From Allomesorhizobium camelthorni (GTDB lineage: Bacteria > Pseudomonadota > Alphaproteobacteria > Rhizobiales > Rhizobiaceae), in assembly GCF_011045125.1 (NCBI RefSeq), contig NZ_JAAKZF010000004.1, positions 62,001 to 126,000 of the forward strand: a DNA stretch of 64,000 bases. The letters run 5' to 3'. Numbering within the stretch: position 1 is the first letter of the stretch; the number at the start of each line of letters is the position of its first letter. The translations under genes and the position numbers were made by a program. Under the pieces are notes generated by a model, which searched no databases, was not told the origin of the DNA, and saw nothing but the letters and a program-made list of their open reading frames with translations. Below are positions 55,316 through 63,999 of the stretch, piece after piece.

Positions 55316-56320
55316 CTACTCCACCACCGCAAGCACAGCGGCGCAATCGCCGGCCTTGACCAGACCCGGAAAATGCCGGGCAGCGAGCACACCGGACATC
55401 TTTGCGTGGATTTCCTGCGGCGCCCCGCCCGTATGTCCGACCGGGTGGATGCGCGCAACGACCTGGCCCGCCTCCACACTCTCACCGAGATCGATCATGG
55501 TCTCGATCAGCCCATCATCCTCGGCGAAAGAGAAGCAATCGCCGGACGGCATGTCGAGCCAACGCGTCGGCTGCGTCTCGACGGCGCCCGCGACGATGCC
55601 GGCGTGGCGCAGCACGTTGAGCGTGCCACGCCGGGCGACCCGCACGGTTTCGGCGCGCGAGGTGCCGCCGCCGCCGAGTTCGGTGGTAACGAACACCTTG
55701 CCCATCTCCTCGGCGGCCGTGTCGTACATGCCGACGGTGTCGATCTCGATCATCCGCATAGAATAGGGCGCGGAGAACGCCGCGACTGCGGCGAACGCCT
55801 TCCGCTCCTGCTCTTTGTCGGGCAGCACATGGGCCGCGCAGAACGGCAGGAAGTCGAGCGTTTTCCCGCCCGAATGGAAGTCGAGCACGATGTCGGCCCG
55901 AGGCAAAAGATGCCGCTGGAAATAGTCGGCGATCTTTTCCGTCACCGTGCCGTCCGGGCGGCCTGGAAAACTGCGGTTCATATTGCCATTGTCGATCGGC
56001 GAAGTGCGCGTGCCGGCTCGGAAGGCCGGATAGTTCATCGCCGGCACGATGATGACCGTGCCTGTGACATCATTCGGGTCGAGCGTCCGCGCCAGATCGT
56101 AGAGCGCCAGAGGCCCCTCATACTCGTCGCCATGGTTGCCGCCGGTGAGCAGCGCCGTCGGTCCCTCGCCGTTGCGGATCACGCAGACGGGGATCATCAC
56201 CGATCCCCACGCGGAATCGTCGCGGCTGTAGGGCAGCCGGAGGAAGCCATGCTGCACGCCGTCCGCGTCGAAATCGACAGTCGGGGTTATGGGCGAAGGC
56301 CGAAGATTTGGCATCGGCAT
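55316..56320 (-). CDS. doeB: N-alpha-acetyl-L-2,4-diaminobutyrate deacetylase
   Basis: Zinc peptidase-like deacetylase (succinylglutamate desuccinylase/aspartoacylase family), 334 residues, named EutE/DoeB in ectoine catabolism. It removes the acetyl group from N-alpha-acetyl-diaminobutyrate, the product of DoeA. Zinc ligands in GGNHGDEYEGPLALYDLART (His and Glu) and the later His in VLDFHSGGKTLDF; also NRSFPGRPDGT. ATG 56320; a second in-frame ATG follows six bases in. It begins three bases after the doeA stop. Last gene of the operon. Confidence 0.93.
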   Translation of the reverse strand: MPMPNLRPSPITPTVDFDADGVQHGFLRLPYSRDDSAWGSVMIPVCVIRNGEGPTALLTGGNHGDEYEGPLALYDLARTLDPNDVTGTVIIVPAMNYPAFRAGTRTSPIDNGNMNRSFPGRPDGTVTEKIADYFQRHLLPRADIVLDFHSGGKTLDFLPFCAAHVLPDKEQERKAFAAVAAFSAPYSMRMIEIDTVGMYDTAAEEMGKVFVTTELGGGGTSRAETVRVARRGTLNVLRHAGIVAGAVETQPTRWLDMPSGDCFSFAEDDGLIETMIDLGESVEAGQVVARIHPVGHTGGAPQEIHAKMSGVLAARHFPGLVKAGDCAAVLAVVE

Positions 56321-56323
56321 GGC

Positions 56324-57505
56324 TCAGTTCTTCACGAAAAGCTGGCGCGGGACATTGGCGAGACACTCGACGCCGGTCTCGGTGATGACGATGCTCTCGG
56401 TGATTTCCAGACCCATAGTTTCCAGCCACAGCCCGGTCATGAAATGGAAGGTCATGCCGGGCTTCAGCTCGGTGCGGTCGCCGGGGCGCAGGCTCATTGT
56501 ACGCTCGCCCCAATCCGGCGGATAGGAAAGACCGATCGGGTAGCCGGTACGGTTGTCCTTGACGATGCCGTATTTTTTCAGGACCGCGAAGAAGGCGTTG
56601 GCGATGTCCTCGCAGGCATTGCCGGGCTTGGCCGCCGCCAGTCCCGCTTCCATGCCCTCCAGCGTCGCCTTCTCGGCGTCAAGGAACTCCTGCGTTGGCT
56701 TGCCGAGGAAGACCGTGCGCGAGAGCGGGCAGTGATAGCGGTTGTAGCAGCCGGCGATCTCGAAGAAGGTGCCCTCCCCGCTCTTCATCGGCCGGTCGTC
56801 CCAGGTCAGGTGCGGCGCGGAGGCGTCGGCGCCGGAGGGCAGCAACGGCACGATCGCCGGATAGTCGCCGCCGATGCCGTCGACGCCGCGCGTGCCGGCG
56901 TCGTAGATCTCAGCGACGAGATCGCATTTGCGCATGCCGACCTCGATCTTGTCGACGATGCGCTGATGCATGGATTCGACGATACGCGCGGCCTTGCGCA
57001 TGTAGTCGAGTTCGGTCGGGCTCTTCACCGCGCGCTGCCAGTTGACCAGCGCCGTCGTGTCGACAAACCGTGCATTGGGCAGATGTTTGGTGAGCGAGGC
57101 GAAGGCGGCGGCCGAGAAATAATAGTTGTCCATCTCGACGCCGATTTTTTTCGACCCCCAACCCCGATCCGTCAGTACCTGGGACAGGTAGTCCATCGGG
57201 TGGCGCTCGGTCGATTGGACGTAGTGGTCAGCGTAGCCGATGATGTTGTTGTGGTCGAGATAGGCCGTGCGCTTTGCGCCGTTGGCGTCCTGCCCGCGGC
57301 CGAACCAGACCGGCTCGCCATCCGGCGGCACGATCACCGCCTGGTGGACATAGAACGACCAGCCGTCATAGCCGGTCAGCCAGGCCATGTTGGAAGGGTC
57401 GGTGACGATCAGGAGATCGACGCCCTTGGTGTCCATCGCCTTCCTCGTCTTGGCGAGGCGATCCGCATATTCGCCGCGCCAAAACTTCAAATCGGGTCCG
57501 CTCAT
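56324..57505 (-). CDS. doeA: Ectoine hydrolase (M24 peptidase family)
   Basis: Opens the ectoine ring to give N-acetyl-diaminobutyrate (EutD in the rhizobial naming). 393 residues from ATG 57505 (GAGGAAACC upstream). Creatinase/aminopeptidase P fold: N-domain (VDLLIVTDPSNMAWLTGYDGWSFYVHQ), then the pita-bread C-domain with CYNRYHCPLSRTVFLG, KPGMTFHFMTGLW and GLEITESIVIT. In DoeA the metal ligands of true M24 peptidases are partly replaced, as here. 40 bases separate it from the eutC stop. Confidence 0.94.
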   Translation of the reverse strand: MSGPDLKFWRGEYADRLAKTRKAMDTKGVDLLIVTDPSNMAWLTGYDGWSFYVHQAVIVPPDGEPVWFGRGQDANGAKRTAYLDHNNIIGYADHYVQSTERHPMDYLSQVLTDRGWGSKKIGVEMDNYYFSAAAFASLTKHLPNARFVDTTALVNWQRAVKSPTELDYMRKAARIVESMHQRIVDKIEVGMRKCDLVAEIYDAGTRGVDGIGGDYPAIVPLLPSGADASAPHLTWDDRPMKSGEGTFFEIAGCYNRYHCPLSRTVFLGKPTQEFLDAEKATLEGMEAGLAAAKPGNACEDIANAFFAVLKKYGIVKDNRTGYPIGLSYPPDWGERTMSLRPGDRTELKPGMTFHFMTGLWLETMGLEITESIVITETGVECLANVPRQLFVKN

Positions 57506-57545
57506 TTTCTTGGTTTCCTCGTTTATTGGGCCTTCTGGCCGGGTA

Positions 57546-58538
57546 TCAGCTTTCAAAAATCGTGCCCGCATGCGCCGCCAGCGCGCGGTTGCGTGCCAGC
57601 GTTGCGATCGCCGTATCCTGCACGCCGGTGCCGGTCAGGTCGGCGAGCGTGATCTGGCTGGGTGAGCTCCGTCCGGCGCGCTGTCCGGCGACGACCTGCC
57701 CGAGTTCGGCAAACTCCGCCTCGGCCGCGACCAGCCCCGCCTTGATGGCGTGGTGCAATTCGCCGAGCCGCCTTGTCTGCCTGAGGCTGTCGGCGACGTA
57801 GAGGCCGGCCGTCGCCACCAGCGCCGGCTCGATCTCGTTCTTGTGCTCGGCGTCGGAGCCCATCGCAGTGATATGCTGGCCGGGCGAGAGCCATTCGGCT
57901 TTCAGGATCGGCGTCTCCGACGGGGTCGTGGTGACGATGACGTCGGCGCCCGCAACAGCTTTTTGCGGGTCGCTTTCGGCTCGCACGATTATCCCCAGCC
58001 GCTCGCGCAGCGCGGCTGCCGCTGCCTCGGCCTTGACCATGTCGCGCGCCCAGATCCGGGCCTCGCGGATAGGCCGGACGAGCGTGAGCGCCTCGAGTTG
58101 CAGGCCGGCCTGGACGCCTGCCCCGAAGATCGCGGTCACGCTCGCATCCTCGCGCGACAGATGCTTCGCCGCCACTGCGCCGGCGGCGGCCGTGCGCACG
58201 TCAGTCAGATAGCCATTGTCGAGCAGCAGCGCCTCGACCAGACCGGTGCGCGACGAAAGCAGCACCATCATGCCGTTGACGCTCGGCAGGCCGAGCTTTG
58301 GATTGTCGAAGAAGCCGGGGCTGATTTTTATCGCGAAGCCGTCAATACCGGGCACATAGGCTGTCTTGACGTCGACCTCGCCGCGATGCTCGGGAATGTC
58401 GAGCCTGAGGATCGGCGGCATCGCTACAGGCAGCGTCGCCAAAGCGCGAAAGGCGTTCTCGACGCAAGCGACCGCGTCGAGGTCCAGCCACACGATCCCG
58501 CGCAGATCGGTTTCGGTGAGGATGGTCATCTTTGGCAT
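57546..58538 (-). CDS. eutC: Ectoine utilisation protein EutC (ornithine cyclodeaminase family)
   Basis: 330 residues from ATG 58538; a second ATG three codons in (58529) is an alternative. Ornithine cyclodeaminase/mu-crystallin fold with an NAD-binding domain: GVQAGLQLEALTLVRP, ITAMGSDAEHKNEIEPAL (conserved Asp), and NGMMVLLSSRTGLVEALLLDNGYLTDVRTAAAG. It sits between eutB and doeA in the conserved operon; the exact reaction is not settled in the literature known to me, and a role in hydroxyectoine breakdown is proposed. Upstream is a long palindromic repeat, so its mRNA may be processed. Confidence 0.9.
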   Translation of the reverse strand: MPKMTILTETDLRGIVWLDLDAVACVENAFRALATLPVAMPPILRLDIPEHRGEVDVKTAYVPGIDGFAIKISPGFFDNPKLGLPSVNGMMVLLSSRTGLVEALLLDNGYLTDVRTAAAGAVAAKHLSREDASVTAIFGAGVQAGLQLEALTLVRPIREARIWARDMVKAEAAAAALRERLGIIVRAESDPQKAVAGADVIVTTTPSETPILKAEWLSPGQHITAMGSDAEHKNEIEPALVATAGLYVADSLRQTRRLGELHHAIKAGLVAAEAEFAELGQVVAGQRAGRSSPSQITLADLTGTGVQDTAIATLARNRALAAHAGTIFES

Positions 58539-58579
58539 GGAGTATCTTTCTGTGGCTCGTCCGATGCGCAGATTCTTCT

Positions 58580-58747
58580 GCACCGACCCCCCTCTGGCCT
58601 GCCGGCCATCTCCCCCTCAAGGGGGGAGATTGGCAGCTTCATCCTTGGCGCGAGCCATTGATCGCTGGCGATTTGCGAAAGCCGCGCCAACAGCCGATCT
58701 CCCCCCTTGAGGGGGAGATGGCCGGCAGGCCAGAGGGGGGTCGGTGC
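58580..58747. repeat. Mosaic palindromic repeat with 51-bp perfect arms between eutB and eutC
   Basis: Left arm 58580-58630 (GCACCGACCCCCCTCTGGCC...), right arm 58697-58747, exact complements of each other. Each arm carries GCCTGCCGGCCATCTCCCCC and an AAGGGGGGAGAT hairpin. 66 bp of centre. It lies inside the ehu-eut operon. Confidence 0.95.
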
Positions 58748-58755
58748 CGACTGAA

Positions 58756-59736
58756 TCACGCCGCCCACTCCCCACAAATGATTTTCCGATGCAGCGCCAT
58801 GTCTATGTTGCGGCCGGACATCAGGATCACGACCGGTCCTTCGGCAACGATTTTGCCCGCGAGCAGCGCGGCGATGCCGACAGCGCCCGCCCCTTCGACG
58901 ATCTCGCGTTCCTCGGCATAGGCATGGACGATGCCGGCGGCGATTTCTTCTTCCGAGACGAGCACGATCCCGTCGAGAAGGTCGCGGATCATCGAAAATG
59001 TCAGGCGGTTTTCGAGGCCGATGCCGCCGCCGAGCGAATCCGCCAACGTCGGCATCTCGTCGACCAGCACGGGTTTGCCGGCCGCGAGGCTGGCCTGCAT
59101 GGCCGCGCCACGCTCCATAGAGACGCCGATCACTTTCATGGTCGGCTTGAGCCCATTGATGGCAGCGGCGACGCCGGCTGCGAGCCCCCCGCCCGAAACC
59201 GGCGTCACCACCGTCGCGGCGTCCGGCACATCGTCGAGCATTTCCAGCCCGACGGTGCCCTGACCCGCGATAACCGCCGCATGGTCGAAGGGCGGCACCA
59301 TTGTGAGCCCTTCTTCCGCAACCAGCCGGTCGACCTCCTCCTGCGCATCGTCCTGGGATTTCCCGACGATGCGGATGTCGGCGCCGAGCCGGCGGATTTC
59401 CGAAACCTTGTTTTCCGGCACCAGGCGCGACATGCAGATCACCGCGCGCAGGCCTTCGAGCCTGGCAGCATGCGCCAGCGCCCGCCCGTGATTGCCGGTC
59501 GAGGCGGCGACCACGCCCCGGCGTTTCTCGTCGGCGGCAAGCGAGGCGATGGCATTGGACGCGCCGCGCAGCTTGAAGCTGCCGGTGGTCTGGCGATGTT
59601 CCAGCTTCAGATGAACCGGCACGCCCAACCGCTCGGAAAGATTCGGTGAAAGCACGGTCGGCGTGCGTACGATCTTTCCGGCGATGCGCTCGCGCGCCGC
59701 CTGAATGTCGGAGAGGGTGACGGTTGAATTGGTCAT
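58756..59736 (-). CDS. eutB: Threonine dehydratase-like hydroxyectoine utilisation protein EutB
   Basis: PLP enzyme of the threonine/serine dehydratase fold, 326 residues. PLP Lys in HRQTTGSFKLRGASNAI; phosphate-binding loop TVVTPVSGGGLAAGVAAA. No C-terminal ACT domain, so not feedback-regulated like IlvA. Known role in the eut operon: conversion in the hydroxyectoine branch. Start seven bases after the eutA stop. Confidence 0.92.
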   Translation of the reverse strand: MTNSTVTLSDIQAARERIAGKIVRTPTVLSPNLSERLGVPVHLKLEHRQTTGSFKLRGASNAIASLAADEKRRGVVAASTGNHGRALAHAARLEGLRAVICMSRLVPENKVSEIRRLGADIRIVGKSQDDAQEEVDRLVAEEGLTMVPPFDHAAVIAGQGTVGLEMLDDVPDAATVVTPVSGGGLAAGVAAAINGLKPTMKVIGVSMERGAAMQASLAAGKPVLVDEMPTLADSLGGGIGLENRLTFSMIRDLLDGIVLVSEEEIAAGIVHAYAEEREIVEGAGAVGIAALLAGKIVAEGPVVILMSGRNIDMALHRKIICGEWAA

Positions 59737-59743
59737 GACGAAA

Positions 59744-60523
59744 TCAGCCTCGCGCCATCGGCATGGTCATCAGCCGACCGAATTCTGGCCGCGGCGTGTC
59801 GTCCCCGCAGAGGCGAAGACATGACCAGGCGCTCGCCAGATTGCTGGATACGAGCGGCCGGCCGGTCGCCTGTTCAATCTCGGCAGCGGCAAGGGCGGCG
59901 CGCACCGCCGTGCAGGAAATGAACAGCGCATCGGCATCAGCGGCAATGGCGTCGCGGGCAAGCTCGACGAGCGCTGCCGGCGAAATCCGGGCCATGTCGC
60001 GGTCGTCGTCGAGGCCCAGGCAAGTGAAACTCGCAATGTCGAAGTCGTGGCCGGCGAAATAATCCACCATCGGCCGGCTGGTCTCGACGGTGTAGGGCGT
60101 GAGAACGCTTATCCGCTTCGCGCCGAGCGCCCGCAAGCCGTGCACGCCGGCGAGCGGCGGCGTCACCACGGGCACGCCCGGCTTTGCCGCCTGGATCGCC
60201 GCCTCGATCTCGGCATCGCCGATGACCACCGAGGCCGAGGTGCAAGAATAGCAGATCACGTCCAGTTCCTCGCCGGGCAGGATGAGCACTGCGGCCTCGG
60301 TCAGCGACGGCTGCATGGCGCGCAGATTGTCCGGCGTCACCGGATTGGCGAAGGGAATGCGCGCGACATAGACGCCGATATCCGGCCCCGCCACCATGCG
60401 CTGGAAATCGGGCTCGGTCGTATGGTCCGTTGCAAGGATGATCAGCCCGACGCGCTTCTTCAGCGGCCGCGCGTCGAGGGCGGGCTTTATCGCACTAACC
60501 CGTATGTCGATCTGCGCAGTCAT
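59744..60523 (-). CDS. eutA: Maleate isomerase/Asp-Glu racemase-like hydroxyectoine utilisation protein EutA
   Basis: 259 residues of the Asp/Glu racemase superfamily, maleate-cis-trans-isomerase branch. Two catalytic cysteines: VICYSCTSASVVIG (residues about 88-95 region) and DALFISCTAVRAA (about 190-200). In the operon it acts on hydroxyectoine, probably by stereo-inversion before the shared steps. GGACC precedes the ATG. A 183-bp gap with a palindromic repeat separates it from ehuD. Confidence 0.92.
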   Translation of the reverse strand: MTAQIDIRVSAIKPALDARPLKKRVGLIILATDHTTEPDFQRMVAGPDIGVYVARIPFANPVTPDNLRAMQPSLTEAAVLILPGEELDVICYSCTSASVVIGDAEIEAAIQAAKPGVPVVTPPLAGVHGLRALGAKRISVLTPYTVETSRPMVDYFAGHDFDIASFTCLGLDDDRDMARISPAALVELARDAIAADADALFISCTAVRAALAAAEIEQATGRPLVSSNLASAWSCLRLCGDDTPRPEFGRLMTMPMARG

Positions 60524-60546
60524 GATCTGGTCCTACGCTTGGCCAG

Positions 60547-60678
60547 AATATCCCCACCCCTAACCCCTCCCCACAAGGGGGATCTCTGCGGCAATGCTTC
60601 CGACCATTCAGCGGATGAGCGGCGTGCCAGAAAACGTTCCCCTCCCCCTTGAGGGGAGGGGTTAGGGGTGGGGGTATT
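60547..60678. repeat. Palindromic repeat between ehuD and eutA
   Basis: Arms AATATCCCCACCCCTAACCC... and GGGGTTAGGGGTGGGGGTATT around CTCCCCACAAGGGGG and CCTCCCCCTTGAGGGGAGGGG. Same family as the copy inside bkdB (28119-28266). Confidence 0.88.
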
Positions 60679-60691
60679 TTCCATGGAAAAT
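60676..60691. repeat. 16-bp perfect palindrome after ehuD
   Basis: ATTTTCCATGGAAAAT, abutting the right arm of the preceding repeat and 15 bases past the ehuD stop. A dimeric-protein site or a small stem; function unknown. Confidence 0.5.
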
Positions 60692-60706
60692 GACATCGAC
60701 CGCATT

Positions 60707-61366
60707 CTACCGCTCGATCCGGCCGTACCGTGCTTCAAGCCAGCGCAGCGCGATCACCGAGAACAGGCTGATGACGAGGAAGAACGCGCCGACCAGCGTG
60801 ATCGGCTCGATGTAGCGGTAGCTCGAATTGGCGACGCTTTTCGCCTGGTTCATCAGTTCGAGCACGGTGATGGCCGAAAGCAACGGCGTTTCCTTGAACA
60901 TGGCGATGAAATAGTTGGCCAGCGCCGGAATCATCGGCGGCAGCGCCTGCGGCAGGATAATGCGCGTCCATGTCTGGGTCGAACTGAGATTGCAGGCTTT
61001 CGCCGCCTCCCACTGCCCGCGCGGCACGTTCTCGATGCCGGCGCGGTACACTTCCGCCGTATAAGTGCCGTAGTGCAGGCCGAGGCCGATCACGCCCGCC
61101 ACCAGCGGCGAGAGCAGGATGCCGATGTCGGGCAGCACAAAGAAGATGAAATAGAGCTGAACCAGAAGCGGCGTGCCGCGGATGAATTCTGCGAGGAAGC
61201 CGACCGTGCGCGACAAAAGCCGGTTCGGCGAACGCCGCGCAAGCGCGATGCCCAGCCCGACGATTGCCGCCAGGACCGATCCGAGCAGAGTGGCGAGGAT
61301 GGTGATCTTCACGCCGTCGACGAGCGTCGGGAAAATCTCGCGAACGAAGTTCCAGTCCCATTCCAT
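60707..61366 (-). CDS. ehuD: Ectoine/hydroxyectoine ABC transporter permease EhuD
   Basis: 219 residues, HisM/GlnP-type permease with an EAA loop EAAKACNLSSTQTWTRIILPQALPPMIPA and the usual start (VREIFPTLVDGVKITILATLLGSVLAAIVGLGIAL). The ATG overlaps the ehuC stop by one base (coupled translation). Membrane partner of EhuC. Confidence 0.93.
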   Translation of the reverse strand: MEWDWNFVREIFPTLVDGVKITILATLLGSVLAAIVGLGIALARRSPNRLLSRTVGFLAEFIRGTPLLVQLYFIFFVLPDIGILLSPLVAGVIGLGLHYGTYTAEVYRAGIENVPRGQWEAAKACNLSSTQTWTRIILPQALPPMIPALANYFIAMFKETPLLSAITVLELMNQAKSVANSSYRYIEPITLVGAFFLVISLFSVIALRWLEARYGRIER

Positions 61367-62037
61367 CAGACGCGCACTCCGTCGAGGCCGCGCGCCATGC
61401 GGCGCTCAAGTCCGCGCACGCCCCATGAGATGACGCAGGCCATGGCGAAATAGAGGACCAGGATGGTGGTGAACGGCACCAGCGTGTTTCCGGTCTGGGC
61501 GCGCACCACCTGCGCCTGGAACGTCATGTCCGTCAGCGAAATCAGCGACACCACGGCGGTCGCCTTCAAGAGCTCGATCGCATTGTTGCCGAAAGTCGGA
61601 AGCATCACCAGGAGCGCCTGCGGCAGGATGATGTGGCGCATGCATTGCCAGCGGCCGAGATTGAGCGCGGTGCAGGCCTCGTACTGCTCGCGGCCGACCG
61701 ACTTGATCGCGCCGCGCACCACTTCAGCGCCATAGGCGCCGACATTGAGCCCCAGCGCCAGGATGCCGGCCTGCAGCGGCGTCAGCGAGATGCCGAAGAA
61801 GGGCAGCACGAAATAGGCCCAGAAAAGCTGCACGAAGATCGAGGTGCCGCGGAAGAATTCGATATAGGCGGTCGCCAGCGCACGCACCGCGAAGAAGCGC
61901 GACAGCCGGCCAAGCCCTGCCAGGAACGCCATGACCAGCGCCAGCGCCGATCCCATAAGCGTGAGCTGGATGGTGACCAGCGCGCCGTCGAGGATCAGTC
62001 CTATGTAGCCGGACCAGTTAATCATGAAGCGATTCAA
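61366..62037 (-). CDS. ehuC: Ectoine/hydroxyectoine ABC transporter permease EhuC
   Basis: 223 residues from TTG 62037 (AGGAAACGA just before), or 219 from ATG 62025 without as good a site. HisQ-type permease: LILDGALVTIQLTLMGSALALVMAFLAG, EAA loop EACTALNLGRWQCMRHIILPQALLVMLP. Imports ectoine and hydroxyectoine together with EhuD, EhuA and EhuB. A palindromic repeat lies upstream of it, after ehuB. Confidence 0.92.
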   Translation of the reverse strand: MNRFMINWSGYIGLILDGALVTIQLTLMGSALALVMAFLAGLGRLSRFFAVRALATAYIEFFRGTSIFVQLFWAYFVLPFFGISLTPLQAGILALGLNVGAYGAEVVRGAIKSVGREQYEACTALNLGRWQCMRHIILPQALLVMLPTFGNNAIELLKATAVVSLISLTDMTFQAQVVRAQTGNTLVPFTTILVLYFAMACVISWGVRGLERRMARGLDGVRV

Positions 62038-62060
62038 TCGTTTCCTGAATTAAGGTGAGC

Positions 62061-62197
62061 GCTGCCCCTCACCTGCCTGCCGGCATCCTCTCCCCCGTAA
62101 GAACAGGGAGAGGAGAGACGGCCGCAACGCCGGCGAACCCCTCTCCCCGTCCTGAGCTTGTCGAAGGATAACGGGGAGAGGGTAAGGGCGAGGGGCG
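62061..62197. repeat. Mosaic palindromic repeat between ehuB and ehuC
   Basis: CGCTGCCCCTCACCTGCCTG...CTCTCCCCCGTAAGAACAGGG at the left and CGGGGAGAGGGTAAGGGCGAGGGGCG at the right; the centre holds CCTGAGCTTGTCGAAGGA. Arms are less perfect than in the other copies. Confidence 0.8.
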
Positions 62198-62203
62198 ATT
62201 CTG

Positions 62204-63079
62204 CTACTGCGCCGCGCAGAGCTTTTCGCGCGAAGTCGACATCGCCGCCGCGGCCGAGAAGCCGTAGGGCTCGATGATCTTGGCGAACTCGCCCGATTCC
62301 TTCATCTTGGCAAGTTCGACGTCGTAAGCGTCGCGCAGGGCTTCGTCGCCCTTCCTGAAGGCGGCGCCGTCGCAATAGACCGGCGCGCCGACGACCGGGG
62401 CGACCACATCGAGATTCGGGTCGTTGGCCTTGCTGGCGAGGTCATTGATCGAAAGCACCGGCAGCGAATAGACGTCGATGCGGCCGTCCTGCAGCATCTT
62501 CAGGCCGCTCTGGCCGTCCGGCACCACGATGACGCGGTCGCGCGGCACGCCGGACTCGAGCGCAAGCTTCTCCTCGGTGCCGCCGCCCGGCGCACCGATC
62601 GTGCCGGTCGGGTCCTTAGCGATGTCGGCGAAGCTCTTGAAGCCCTTCGGATTGCCCTTCTTGAGCAGGAAGGCTTCAGCGTCGCACAACACCGGCTCGG
62701 AATAGGCGACGGCGGCGCAACGCTCCGGCTTCATGAACAGGCCGGCCGTGACGACATCGTGGCGACCGGCCTGCAGGCCGGGGATCATCGCGCCATATTC
62801 CGAGATCGAGGCGACGATTTCCGGAACGCCGAGTTTCTGAAAAATCACGCGCGCCACATCAGGGGCGGCGCCCGACACCTTCCCGTCCGCGCCGACGGCC
62901 GTGAAGGGCGGTTCATTGGCGATGGCCACGCGGGCAAAACCCTGCGCCTTCAGTTCCTCGAGCTTGTTTTCGTCGGCAACGCTCGACCCGGATGCGACGA
63001 ATGCCGCCAAAATGACCGCGGCCGCTACACCGGAGACGCCGGCCAGAATTGCTATTTTTTTCACTGTTCCCAACTCCAT
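62204..63079 (-). CDS. ehuB: Ectoine/hydroxyectoine-binding protein EhuB
   Basis: Periplasmic binding protein, 291 residues from ATG 63079, SBP_bac_3 family. Signal peptide IAILAGVSGVAAAVILAAFVASG. Mature part: FARVAIANEPPFTAVGADGKVSGAAPDVARVIFQKLG, GAMIPGLQAGRHDVVTAGLFMKPERC, and PVLCDAEAFLLKK. The family traps the ligand between aromatic and acidic residues. Located after ehuA. The frame is open upstream to 63598 but overlaps the ATPase gene and is not real. Confidence 0.93.
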   Translation of the reverse strand: MELGTVKKIAILAGVSGVAAAVILAAFVASGSSVADENKLEELKAQGFARVAIANEPPFTAVGADGKVSGAAPDVARVIFQKLGVPEIVASISEYGAMIPGLQAGRHDVVTAGLFMKPERCAAVAYSEPVLCDAEAFLLKKGNPKGFKSFADIAKDPTGTIGAPGGGTEEKLALESGVPRDRVIVVPDGQSGLKMLQDGRIDVYSLPVLSINDLASKANDPNLDVVAPVVGAPVYCDGAAFRKGDEALRDAYDVELAKMKESGEFAKIIEPYGFSAAAAMSTSREKLCAAQ

Positions 63080-63129
63080 GGTTTTCTTGTGGTTCACTGC
63101 TTGCGGCGAACTCGCCGCGCCCATTGCGG

Positions 63130-63915
63130 TCAGACCCGATGTCCGGCCGCGATGATCTTTTTCAGGAAGGCCTGAGTGCGCTCCTGCTTCGGACGCCTGA
63201 ATATCTCGTCGGGCTTGCCCTCCTCGACGATCCTGCCACGGTCGAAGAACAGGATCCGGTCGGCGAAATCGTGGGCGAAGCCCATCTCGTGGGTGACGAG
63301 CAGCATGGTCATGTCGGTTTCGTCTGCCAGCCTGCGCATGACGTTCAGCACCTCCTCGACCAGTTCCGGGTCGAGCGCCGAGGTCACCTCGTCGAACAGC
63401 ATGATCTTGGGCGACAGCGCCAGAGCGCGGGCGATGGCGACACGCTGCTTTTGCCCCCCGGAAAGCTGCGCCGGCATGGCTTTCGCCTTGTCGGCCATGC
63501 CGACCATGTCGAGGAGTTCCATCGCCCGCTTCTCGGCCGCGGCGCGCGGCATGCCCTTGGTCAGCATCGGCGCCAGCGTGACGTTGTCGAGCACGCATTT
63601 GTGCGGAAACAAGTTGAAGAGCTGGAAGACCATGCCGATCTTCTGGCGCATCCTGGTCAGATGGCGCTCATCCGCCGGCAGCAACCGGCCGTCGCGCTCC
63701 ACGTGATAGAGCTGTTCGCCATCGATTTGGATGTGGCCGTCGTCGATGCGCTCCAGCGTCATGAGGATGCGCAGGATGGTCGTCTTGCCCGAGCCGGACG
63801 GGCCGATCAGCGCCAGCTTTTCGCCGGGCATCACGTCCATCGACAGGCCGTCCAGCACCTTGAAAGAGCCGAAGCTCTTGGAAATGCTATCTATTTTGAT
63901 GATGGGCGCGGGCAT
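63130..63915 (-). CDS. ehuA: Ectoine/hydroxyectoine ABC transporter ATP-binding protein EhuA
   Basis: 261 residues, HisP/GlnQ type. Walker A GPSGSGKTT, signature LSGGQKQR, Walker B IMLFDEVTSALDPE, H-loop VTHEMGFAHDF. GGGGAA precedes the ATG at 63915. First gene of the ehuABCD-eutABCDE unit; upstream are direct repeats and a hairpin-prone leader. The expected MocR-type regulator (enuR) is not in the window and may lie just past its right end. Confidence 0.94.
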   Translation of the reverse strand: MPAPIIKIDSISKSFGSFKVLDGLSMDVMPGEKLALIGPSGSGKTTILRILMTLERIDDGHIQIDGEQLYHVERDGRLLPADERHLTRMRQKIGMVFQLFNLFPHKCVLDNVTLAPMLTKGMPRAAAEKRAMELLDMVGMADKAKAMPAQLSGGQKQRVAIARALALSPKIMLFDEVTSALDPELVEEVLNVMRRLADETDMTMLLVTHEMGFAHDFADRILFFDRGRIVEEGKPDEIFRRPKQERTQAFLKKIIAAGHRV

Positions 63916-63924
63916 GCGTTTCCC

Positions 63925-63948
63925 CGTCGGAGGGCCGATAGCCCGACG
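63925..63948 (-). promoter_or_regulatory. Leader hairpin before ehuA
   Basis: CGTCGG (63943-63948 on the minus strand) pairs with CCGACG (63925-63930), giving a stem that ends about 10 bases before the start codon, next to the GGGGAA site. It may affect initiation of ehuA translation. Confidence 0.35.
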
Positions 63949-63964
63949 ATGGGGAAGTTACAAA

Positions 63965-63999
63965 ATCATGTCAATTGCGAAAATAATATCATGACAATT
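63965..63999 (-). promoter_or_regulatory. Direct repeats upstream of ehuA (candidate regulator site)
   Basis: ATCATGTCAATT (63965-63976) and ATCATGACAATT (63988-63999), 23 bp centre to centre, about two helical turns, differing at one base. MocR-type regulators, including the EnuR class that controls ectoine genes, often bind direct repeats. Each repeat also contains a TTGACA/TTGTCA -35-like box on the minus strand; the promoter itself is not resolved because the window ends here. Confidence 0.45.

Noticed and set aside
56324-57505. Xaa-Pro aminopeptidase
   Set aside because: The fold is M24, but the operon position and family pattern identify ectoine hydrolase; a peptidase role is not supported.
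62204-63598. Longer EhuB-type protein starting at 63598
   Set aside because: The extra 173 codons overlap the ehuA gene and are Arg-rich shadow sequence; the signal peptide begins at ATG 63079.
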